Assembly: GCA_024640345.1 (NCBI GenBank)
Contig: JAHEFD010000022.1
Span: 1 to 37,953 of the forward strand
Reading direction: 5' to 3'
DNA length: 37,953 nucleotides
Origin: Woeseiaceae bacterium
GTDB lineage: Bacteria > Pseudomonadota > Gammaproteobacteria > Steroidobacterales > Woeseiaceae
Part shown: positions 26,410 through 33,700 of the stretch, piece by piece
Position numbering within the stretch: position 1 is the stretch's first letter
Layout of the letters: the number at the start of each line of letters is the position of its first letter
The notes under the pieces: generated by a model
What the model was told of the DNA's origin: nothing
Databases searched by the model: none
Seen by the model: the letters and a program-made list of their open reading frames with translations, nothing else
Program-made: the position numbers and the translations under genes

Positions 26410-28338
26410 ATGCCAAAAATTCAACTACCTGACGGATCCGAGCGTCAATTCGATAACGCCGTGACCGGCCTGGAGATCGCCCAGTCCATCGGAAAAAGCC
26501 TGGCCCGCGATTCGGTTGCCATTCGCGTCCGCGACCAACTGTGGGACCTGACTCGTCCGATTGAGAACGATGCAGCTGTCGAGATTATTACCAGGGATTC
26601 CGACGAAGGTTTGGAGCTCCTGCGCCACGACGCCGCGCACGTACTCGCCGAGGCAGTTAAAGAACTCTGGCCCGATACCCAGGTGACTATAGGTCCCGCC
26701 ATCGAAAACGGTTTCTACTACGACTTCGCCCGGGAAGCGCCTTTTACTGCGGACGACCTGGAAGTAATCGAAACACGCATGAAGGAAATCGTCGATCGCG
26801 ACGAAACTGTCGGGCGCGAAGTCTGGGAACGCGACAAGGCCGCCGCATTTTTCAGGAGCATCGGCGAGGACTACAAAGCCGAAATCATCGAGAGTATTCC
26901 TTCGGATGAAGACCTGACGTTGTATCGCCAGGGTGATTTCATCGACCTGTGTCGTGGCCCCCACCTTCCGTCTACCGGAAAACTCGGCAAAGCATTCAAG
27001 CTCACACGTGTCTCGGGTGCATACTGGCGCGGTGACTCGAGCAACGAAATGCTACAGCGCATATATGGCACTGCCTGGTCGAACGACAAGCAGCTGCGGC
27101 AATACCTGCACATGCTCGAAGAGGCCGAAAAACGCGACCACCGGCGTCTCGGCAGGGTAATGGATCTGTTCCACTTCCAGGAAGAAGCGCCGGGCGCCGT
27201 TTTCTGGCACCCGAAAGGATGGAAGCTGTTCCAGAGCCTGATCGGATTCATGCGTGACCAACAGAACGCCGCGGGCTATCAGGAGATCAACACGCCTGAA
27301 ATCATGTCCCGCTCCCTGTGGGAGGCATCTGGCCACTGGCAGTCCTTCGGCGACAACATGTTCACGACCGAGACCGTGGATGGCAGGCACTTTGCGATCA
27401 AACCGATGAACTGTCCGGGCCACGTGCAGGTTTTCAAACAGGGCATTACCAGCTACCGCGACCTGCCCGTTCGCCTCGCGGAATTTGGCAAGTGCCATCG
27501 TTACGAGCCGTCGGGTGCGCTGCACGGCATGATGCGTGTTCGAGCGTTTACCCAGGATGATGCACACGTTTTCTGTGCAGCCGAACAGATTACGGAAGAA
27601 TCGATAGCCGTCTGCAACCTGATTCTGGGCATCTATCGTGATTTCGGTTTCGATGATATTCGCATCAAGTTCGCCGATCGTCCCGCGGTCAGAGTCGGCG
27701 AAGACTCGGTCTGGGACCAGGCCGAGGCGGCTTTATTAAAGGCCCTCGAGGCAGCCGGTCTGGACTACACGCACAACCCTGGCGAAGGCGCCTTCTACGG
27801 ACCCAAACTCGAATTCGTGTTGCGCGACGCAATCGGACGCGACTGGCAGTGCGGTACTCTACAGGTCGACCTGAACATGCCGGGACGACTTGGGGCAAGC
27901 TATATCGGGGAAGATGGCAACAAGCACCTTCCGGTCATGCTGCATCGTGCAATATTCGGCTCGCTCGAGCGTTTCATGGGCATTCTCCTTGAGCACCACG
28001 CGGGCAATCTGCCACTTTGGCTCGCACCGACCCAGGTAAAAGTCCTGACGATCACCTCTGATGCTGACGACTACGCGACGGAAGTTGCAGCAAAACTGCT
28101 AAGTGCCGGCATTGTGGCGGAAACTGATCTCAGGAACGAAAAAATTTCCTACAAGGTCAGGGAACACAGTGTTGCCAAGGTGCCGGTCCTGATGGCGGTA
28201 GGACAACGCGAATTGGCAGAGGGAACTGTCGCCCTGAGGCGGCTGGGATCCAAGCAGCAGAAGGTCGTCAAGTTGACCGAGGCAATCGCCGATCTGGCAG
28301 CCGAAATCCGCGACCGGGGCGCCGCCGCGACGGAATAA
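26410..28338 (+). CDS. thrS: Threonyl-tRNA synthetase
   Basis: This class II synthetase charges tRNA-Thr and edits mischarged Ser. At 642 residues from ATG 26410 it has exactly the E. coli length. The N-terminal TGS domain (residues 1-62) is followed by the editing domain with [16 protein letters not shown]. The catalytic core carries zinc-binding residues in [16 protein letters not shown] and [12 protein letters not shown], and motif 2 around [20 protein letters not shown]. The anticodon-binding domain begins near PTQVKVLTI. An AGGAAAA ribosome site favours ATG 26410 over the upstream GTG at 26398. In most gammaproteobacteria infC, rpmI and rplT follow thrS; here they do not. Confidence 0.98.
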   Translation: MPKIQLPDGSERQFDNAVTGLEIAQSIGKSLARDSVAIRVRDQLWDLTRPIENDAAVEIITRDSDEGLELLRHDAAHVLAEAVKELWPDTQVTIGPAIENGFYYDFAREAPFTADDLEVIETRMKEIVDRDETVGREVWERDKAAAFFRSIGEDYKAEIIESIPSDEDLTLYRQGDFIDLCRGPHLPSTGKLGKAFKLTRVSGAYWRGDSSNEMLQRIYGTAWSNDKQLRQYLHMLEEAEKRDHRRLGRVMDLFHFQEEAPGAVFWHPKGWKLFQSLIGFMRDQQNAAGYQEINTPEIMSRSLWEASGHWQSFGDNMFTTETVDGRHFAIKPMNCPGHVQVFKQGITSYRDLPVRLAEFGKCHRYEPSGALHGMMRVRAFTQDDAHVFCAAEQITEESIAVCNLILGIYRDFGFDDIRIKFADRPAVRVGEDSVWDQAEAALLKALEAAGLDYTHNPGEGAFYGPKLEFVLRDAIGRDWQCGTLQVDLNMPGRLGASYIGEDGNKHLPVMLHRAIFGSLERFMGILLEHHAGNLPLWLAPTQVKVLTITSDADDYATEVAAKLLSAGIVAETDLRNEKISYKVREHSVAKVPVLMAVGQRELAEGTVALRRLGSKQQKVVKLTEAIADLAAEIRDRGAAATE

Positions 28339-28405
28339 GCGCGCTGCCATCAGCGGCCATTCAAGCGCAGATTCAAATCTGACCGCTTTTGCGGCGGCTC
28401 CCAGG

Positions 28406-28432
28406 GCGTCACGCTGAGCCCAAACGTGACGC
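28406..28432. repeat. Perfect 8-base inverted repeat upstream of the receiver-TonB gene
   Basis: GCGTCACG and CGTGACGC flank an 11-base spacer in the 242-base gap between thrS and the next gene. There is no T-run after it, so it is a poor intrinsic terminator. It could be an operator for the downstream gene or an RNA hairpin at the end of the thrS transcript. Confidence 0.5.
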
Positions 28433-28567
28433 TTCCTGCACTTCGACTGTGCACCACTTCACAGATTCGAAATCTAGTCGCCGCCCGGCGACAAATCCCT
28501 TTAATTGCAAGGATATACTCACTCACAGAGAGGATTCTGCACCCGAGTCAACATAAGCCACTAGTCC

Positions 28568-28574
28568 AAGGAGG
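28568..28574 (+). promoter_or_regulatory. Strong ribosome binding site for a GTG start
   Basis: AAGGAGG is a near-perfect anti-16S sequence, six bases upstream of GTG 28581. It fixes the start of the receiver-TonB fusion gene. Confidence 0.88.
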
Positions 28575-28580
28575 ACATCA

Positions 28581-31500
28581 GTGTCACTGGAGCAATACAA
28601 AACACAAGTACTGTTGCTGCACAGCGAGCAAAGCACTCTGGATACACTGAGCGCGGGATTTAACGACCGTTATTCAGTCCATTGTGCAACCAGTGGTACC
28701 GAAGCATTAAACACTTTGGGCGACACACCGATTCACGTGTTCGTGTCCGCACAGGAACTCCCCGGCATGAGCGGCCTGGATGCCATACGCGAAGCAAGAA
28801 AGCGATCACCGAAAACCATTGGCATCCTGCTGGCAGGCACCAACAAGCAGGACGGACTCGAAGCACTAGTAGGTATTCAGGAAGTCTTCCAGATTGTTCG
28901 AGGTAAAATCGAACCGAGCGATCTTCTCGAACTGATCGAATCAGCGACTGACCAGTCCTCGACAAAAAGCATGCGTTTGCTCGCATTGTCAGAATCTGCC
29001 AATGATCACAGAGCAAATGTCGACGAGCCGATATCCGAACATATTGTCATGGAGACGTCCGAGAACGGCTCGGCGATCATCAGTGACGGAACCGGAACTG
29101 TACCGGTCCTGCGGCCGAGCAAGATCTCGATAGCACCCGGCGTTGGTGGTCGCGAAGTTGACGTTCTTGTTCTGACCAAAGACGAAGAGTTTCTTGCAAC
29201 GGTCAAAGACTCAGCGCGCGGTTTGCACAATGTTTACCACGCCGTCACTCCGACACAGGCCGAGGACATTGTTCGCGACAACAAGGTCGGTGTACTCGTC
29301 ACAGATGCTGCAATGGTCGGATCGAATATTGAAGGACTGACCCAGAGGCTGCGTGCCAGGCGGGCCAGGATTGTCGCTATCGTCGCGGGGCGCCGGGACG
29401 ACGGCGAACTGCTGATGGACCTCATTAACCGCGGGCACGTTTACCGATTCCTGCTGAAGCCGGTATCCCCGGGACGGGCACGCCTTGCGATCGAGGCATC
29501 AGTCAAACACCACATGGAAGCGCCCGACGACGCATTCAAACCGAAGTCGCAGGTTGTGCCGGTCGCGCCAAAACCGAAACCGGCTCCCGCGCCCGCTCCA
29601 AAAGTAAAGGAAGCGCCTAAACCGGTCGAAGCCCAGCAACCAAAACCCGCTCCGAAGCCGCAGCCAAAAATTCCGCCAAAGGCGAAAGTTGCGCCGAAAC
29701 CGGCGCGGAAGCCGGCTCCGGCGACAAAAATCGAGCCAACGATTTCCGATACCCAAATCGAACCGACACTTAATCCCGAACTGGATACTGCGTTCGGCGA
29801 TAACTCAAGCTTCACGGATACGATGACCGATATCGCGGCATTCGTCGGCAACTCGATTACCGAGGCGAAAGATTCAATCGCCGGCAGCGCAAAGGGCATG
29901 ATCGATTCGGTTAGTTCCTCGCCAGGCCTTCTGCAGAACAAGAAAGTACTCGCGATCGTCGGTGGTGGCGTTGTTGCGGTCGCAATCATTGCCTGGTTCG
30001 TGCTGAGCGGGGGCACCACCCCGGATGTAGCCGATAGCGAGACAGTCGTCGATGTGGCGCCGGCCACCGGCCAGTCAACAGGCGCAGCAGCTCCGCGTGC
30101 AACGCCCGCGACCCCGGCTGAGTCCGTCGCCGATGAGACCACGACTCGCCCGGCAGCTTACGTAGCGCTGCTTGAACAGGCTCGGGCGGCGCGTGAGGCT
30201 GGAAACCTGACAACGCCGGCTGGCAATAACGCACTTGAGCTGCTTGTTGCGGCTGTTGCAGAAGCCGGGAATGACCCGGTCGTTGTCGCTGAATTTAATG
30301 ACGTCGTGAGCCAGGTCCTGGGCGTCGCAGAAAACGCGATCCTGGCACGAGATGCCGATGCTGCTGAAGCAGCTCTGGTCATGGCCAGATCGGCGGATGC
30401 CCGTAATCCGCGGCTCACATTTCTTGGCGCACAGCTAAACGAACTCAAGCTGAACGATGCGGCAGCACAGGCTCGCATTGCTATTCGCGAAGAGCGATTC
30501 GAGGAGGCCGGCGCTCTTATCTCCGAGGTGCGGAGTCTCTCCACTAACAATACAACCGAAGTTGACCTGCTGACACAGGAACTGCGCTCGGGTCGCACGC
30601 GGCAACAGGTTGCGGAAACAATTGCAGTTGCGAATGCACGCCTCGATGCCGGGACGTTGATATCGCCTGTGAACGACAATGCGCGATTCTATTTCCAACA
30701 GGCGCTTGCAACCGACCCCGAGAACCAGGCGGCGCAGCAGGGTCTGATTACCGTCGCCGGCAAACTCGTATTGAGAGCGCGGGAAGCAATTGACAATGGC
30801 CGGTTGAATGACGCCGATTCCTTACTCGGCGATGCAGCTTCGCTAGACCCGACCAGTTCCGAGTTGCGGGCCGCCACAGCGGCACTCGACGATGCCCGCG
30901 AGGCAGTCGCCCAGGCTGCACGCCAGGCGGAGGCGGATCGGCAGGCAGAAATACGCCGCCAACAAGAGGCTGCTCGTCTCGCTGAGATCGAACGCGTTGC
31001 CGAGCTTGAGCGCCAGCAGGAGGCAGCTCGTCAGGCAGAAGTCGAGCGCGCGGCTGAGCTGGAACGCCAGCAGGCCGCTGCCCGGCAGGCCGAAATTGAC
31101 CGCCAGGCCGCACTCGAAAAACAGGCGGCCGAAGAACGCCAGGCCGAGTTGCGCCGTGAGGCAGAGGCCAGGCAACAGGAAGCAGACAGGATTGCAGCCA
31201 GGCAAAGAGAGATTGAAGCAGCGGCTGTTGCCCTGGAAGAGGCAGAGAAGCAGGCGAACAGGGCGGCAACCGCTTCGCCGCTCGGGGTAGGTGCGGCCGC
31301 GCCCGTCACTTCCCGGTCGGCCCCGGATGTAAATACCCGCACAACAGCCCGGGAGAACCCGCCCGCAGAGAAGCAACAGCAAGCCGCTGCGTCTGCTGCC
31401 AGTGGCGCAACGACATTCAGATTGCCGGAAACCGATGCGGCCGTTGCCGACACGGTTGAAACACCACCCACCACGACCCAGGCCTTGCAGCGACCTGCTG

Positions 31501-31859
31501 CCAGAGAGGCACCGCCTGTGCAGGCCAGCCCTCCGCCGACGACAAATGCGATAGCAAGCGGCGGACCGGCGGAGCCCGAATCGGTCGCTGTGAGCAGCCT
31601 GAACCGCACGAATTACGTTGGGCCGGAATACCCGCGTGCTGCACGGCGCCGAAACATAACTGGCGCCGTCGAAGTCGAGTTTATCGTGACAACGGATGGG
31701 CGGGTGCGCAGCATGTCAATCTTGCGGTCCGAGCCCGGCGACACATTCGACCAGGCGGCTATGGATGCCGTCGAGCAGTGGCGATTCGACCCGGTGATCG
31801 AAAACGGGGTCGCTGTGGAAAAACGAACGGCAGTTCGCCTGGCGTTTGATCTCCAGTAA
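28581..31859 (+). CDS. Two-receiver, membrane-anchored TonB-family energy transducer
   Basis: This 1092-residue protein has an unusual domain order. Residues 8-121 form a receiver-like domain whose phosphoacceptor position is alanine (VFVSAQELPGMSG). Residues 193-310 form a second receiver-like domain that keeps an aspartate (D242 in VLVTDAAM) and a beta5 Lys-Pro (LLKPVSPGR). A Lys/Pro/Ala-rich linker spans about 327-386. One membrane helix lies at 455-476 (VLAIVGGGVVAVAIIAWFVL). Beyond it are two copies of an 85-residue TPR-like helical unit (about 534-619 and 684-770), then a long charged helix (775-893) built partly from 18-residue repeats. A Pro/Thr/Ala-rich stretch and a TonB C-terminal domain (1010-1092, with GPEYPRAARRR and DAVEQWRFDPV) follow. 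I infer cytoplasmic receivers coupled to a periplasmic TonB arm. Normally TonB has its Pro/Lys-rich region after the membrane helix, not before. ExbBD genes are not in the window. Confidence 0.9.
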   Translation: MSLEQYKTQVLLLHSEQSTLDTLSAGFNDRYSVHCATSGTEALNTLGDTPIHVFVSAQELPGMSGLDAIREARKRSPKTIGILLAGTNKQDGLEALVGIQEVFQIVRGKIEPSDLLELIESATDQSSTKSMRLLALSESANDHRANVDEPISEHIVMETSENGSAIISDGTGTVPVLRPSKISIAPGVGGREVDVLVLTKDEEFLATVKDSARGLHNVYHAVTPTQAEDIVRDNKVGVLVTDAAMVGSNIEGLTQRLRARRARIVAIVAGRRDDGELLMDLINRGHVYRFLLKPVSPGRARLAIEASVKHHMEAPDDAFKPKSQVVPVAPKPKPAPAPAPKVKEAPKPVEAQQPKPAPKPQPKIPPKAKVAPKPARKPAPATKIEPTISDTQIEPTLNPELDTAFGDNSSFTDTMTDIAAFVGNSITEAKDSIAGSAKGMIDSVSSSPGLLQNKKVLAIVGGGVVAVAIIAWFVLSGGTTPDVADSETVVDVAPATGQSTGAAAPRATPATPAESVADETTTRPAAYVALLEQARAAREAGNLTTPAGNNALELLVAAVAEAGNDPVVVAEFNDVVSQVLGVAENAILARDADAAEAALVMARSADARNPRLTFLGAQLNELKLNDAAAQARIAIREERFEEAGALISEVRSLSTNNTTEVDLLTQELRSGRTRQQVAETIAVANARLDAGTLISPVNDNARFYFQQALATDPENQAAQQGLITVAGKLVLRAREAIDNGRLNDADSLLGDAASLDPTSSELRAATAALDDAREAVAQAARQAEADRQAEIRRQQEAARLAEIERVAELERQQEAARQAEVERAAELERQQAAARQAEIDRQAALEKQAAEERQAELRREAEARQQEADRIAARQREIEAAAVALEEAEKQANRAATASPLGVGAAAPVTSRSAPDVNTRTTARENPPAEKQQQAAASAASGATTFRLPETDAAVADTVETPPTTTQALQRPAAREAPPVQASPPPTTNAIASGGPAEPESVAVSSLNRTNYVGPEYPRAARRRNITGAVEVEFIVTTDGRVRSMSILRSEPGDTFDQAAMDAVEQWRFDPVIENGVAVEKRTAVRLAFDLQ
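30945..31160 (+). repeat. Four 54-base coding repeats (18-residue helical units)
   Basis: Within the receiver-TonB gene, four consecutive 18-codon units begin AEIRRQQ, AELERQQ, AELERQQ and AALEKQA, covering residues 789-860. The units have no insertions or deletions between them. They are rich in Ala, Glu, Arg and Gln, with acidic and basic residues spaced four apart, and lie in the predicted periplasmic helix. Confidence 0.8.
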
Positions 31860-31956
31860 ACCCAGTCTTTCCCAACTGCAAAAATAATCCGTAGTGGACC
31901 ATTTCCGCTTCTGTCGGTACTCTTGGGCCTAAAACAACAGCCAAGAGGCCCGGCGC

Positions 31957-32607
31957 ATGAGCGATGGCACCGAACCGCTGCCGCGAAAACAACAACAACG
32001 CAGCCTGCTGACCAAGCAAAAATTGCTTGATGCGGCGCTTGAGGCGTTCTCAGAGCATGGTTTCAAAGGAACTTCGACTCGCGATATCGCCGCCCGTGCG
32101 GGCGTGCACCATCCACTGATAACCTATCATTTCAGCAACAAGGACCGACTCTGGCGCTCGGCCGTCAAGTATGTTTTCCGGGACTTTGTTGCAGCCCTGC
32201 AGCAGGCACGCTCCGAATATCAGAACGATTGCCCGAAAGCCCGTTTTGCCGCCATGATCCGGATTTACGTGCATTACGCAGCCAGGAACCCGGCGCTGCA
32301 CAAAATAATTCTGCAGGAATCGAGTAACCCCAGCGATCGACTCGACTGGCTCAGCGAGCATTTCCTGAAACCCTTGAGTGACGTCTCCTCTGGTTTAATA
32401 GCCGAACTGCAGGAGAAAGGGGTTGTGCCAGCCGGCAATCCGGCTCTGATATACAACATGATTCGCGCGTCATCGGGGGGCCTGATAGCGCTTGCCCTGG
32501 AACTCAAGAGCACATCAGATATTGATCTTGACAGAGCGGAAGCGCTGGACGATCTTGCCGACCTGATTGTCAGCATTTTCCTGCCCGGCGAGTTCGCTGA
32601 AACTTAA
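31957..32607 (+). CDS. TetR/AcrR-family transcriptional regulator
   Basis: The product is 216 residues. The N-terminal three-helix DNA-binding domain is clear: KQKLLDAALEAFSEHGFKG, then STRDIAARAGVHHPLITYHF and SNKDRLWRSAV. The all-helical C-terminal half (about 75-210) would bind an unknown ligand and form the dimer. The ATG at 31957 is preceded by AGAGG. The gene converges on xdhC with a four-base overlap of the stop codons, so transcription through either would interfere with the other. The ligand and targets are not deducible; the preceding receiver-TonB gene is 97 bases upstream. Confidence 0.93.
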   Translation: MSDGTEPLPRKQQQRSLLTKQKLLDAALEAFSEHGFKGTSTRDIAARAGVHHPLITYHFSNKDRLWRSAVKYVFRDFVAALQQARSEYQNDCPKARFAAMIRIYVHYAARNPALHKIILQESSNPSDRLDWLSEHFLKPLSDVSSGLIAELQEKGVVPAGNPALIYNMIRASSGGLIALALELKSTSDIDLDRAEALDDLADLIVSIFLPGEFAET

Positions 32608-33668
32608 GTCGCTGCTCGCGTCATTTCCCGGTGCATCCCTGCAATAATTGACAGAGCAATCGATGCGGGGCCGCGGCCACCGATATCGATGCCGGCCGGT
32701 CCATGCACCCTGGATTCAAGGTTCCCCGGCAATTCATCCAGCTCACTGAGCAATCGACGGCGTCGATCGACCGGGCCCAGCAAGCCGATATAGGGAATCG
32801 AGCTGCCAGCGAGCTGACCCAGGTATTGTCGATCGCTGACGAGGTGATGGCTCATGACGATGGCCGCAGCATATCGATCGAGGTCCAGGGTCGCAGCAAT
32901 ATCATTCACAGGGAGACAGTGAATTTGCTCCGCGCCGTGAAAGCTTCCCGACTGGATATAGGCCGGCCGGTGATCCTGGATAGTGACCCGCCAACCCAGT
33001 TCATTTGCAAATCGAACCACGGGCTCGGCGTCCAGGCCCGCTCCAAGCACCAGGATGGCCGGTGGCGGTTCGAGCAATGCGAGAAGCACGGTCGCGTTAC
33101 CGGAGGGCGCCGCAAGCGCACGACTGCCGGACTGGCGGGCGTGCAGCGTTGCCGTCATCATTTCGCCTACCGGGGAAGTGAAATCATCCGTCATGTCGGC
33201 AAATTTCACCTCTCCGCCGACCGTCACCATCGTCGCACCTGGCGGGAGCTTGTCGATAGATGACTCAACGACAATTGCCGCAACCTCGGGGCTGTCGCCG
33301 GCGAGTGCCTGTAACATCGTCGCGAATGGTTCGTAGCCGGCGCCTGGACTCAACGGCTGCAGAAAAATTTTCATCAGGCCATCACAACCGACGCCAAGTC
33401 CCCAAAGGTCCTCATCATTGCTGCCAAGATCATAGGTGACCGACTGTGGCTGACCCGACTCGAGAACCTTGCGTGCGCGCTCCGCGAGATCGCCTTCGAG
33501 ACAACCACCGGACAACATACCCTGGAAGTCGCCGTCGCCCGTTATCAGCATCTGCGCACCGGCCTTGCTGTAAGTCGACCCAGCCGTCTCGAACACGCTG
33601 GCCAGCACCAATGGCTTCTGCTCCGCAGACCAGGCAGAAAACGCCTTTAGCAGACCCGTCGTTGTCAT
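32604..33668 (-). CDS. xdhC: XdhC/CoxI-family molybdoenzyme maturation factor
   Basis: XdhC-family proteins bind molybdenum cofactor, help sulfurate it and insert it into xanthine-dehydrogenase- or CO-dehydrogenase-type enzymes. The 354-residue product has the N-terminal XdhC domain with MLSGGCLEGDLAERA (51-65) and WGLGVGCDGLMKIFLQPL (89-106). It also has a C-terminal Rossmann domain starting ILVLGAGLDAEPVV at about 205, and the conserved GPAGIDIGGRGPASIALSI near residue 323. No molybdoenzyme structural gene is adjacent. The MocA-like gene and moa operon 13-16 kb away in this window fit the same pathway. The 3' end overlaps the TetR gene by four bases. Confidence 0.92.
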   Translation of the reverse strand: MTTTGLLKAFSAWSAEQKPLVLASVFETAGSTYSKAGAQMLITGDGDFQGMLSGGCLEGDLAERARKVLESGQPQSVTYDLGSNDEDLWGLGVGCDGLMKIFLQPLSPGAGYEPFATMLQALAGDSPEVAAIVVESSIDKLPPGATMVTVGGEVKFADMTDDFTSPVGEMMTATLHARQSGSRALAAPSGNATVLLALLEPPPAILVLGAGLDAEPVVRFANELGWRVTIQDHRPAYIQSGSFHGAEQIHCLPVNDIAATLDLDRYAAAIVMSHHLVSDRQYLGQLAGSSIPYIGLLGPVDRRRRLLSELDELPGNLESRVHGPAGIDIGGRGPASIALSIIAGMHREMTRAAT

Positions 33669-33700
33669 TTCATTTCACACATTGTCGCGACGATTGATCG

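Noticed and set aside
29441-30142. A 233-codon minus-strand frame rich in Gly, Ala and Phe opposite the receiver-TonB gene
   Set aside because: It is the complement of the Lys/Pro-rich linker, where low-complexity codons avoid stops on both strands.
30748-31382. Long minus-strand frames opposite the helical repeat, rich in Pro, Leu and Cys
   Set aside because: They mirror the Ala/Glu/Arg/Gln repeat on the plus strand; no ribosome site or domain was found.
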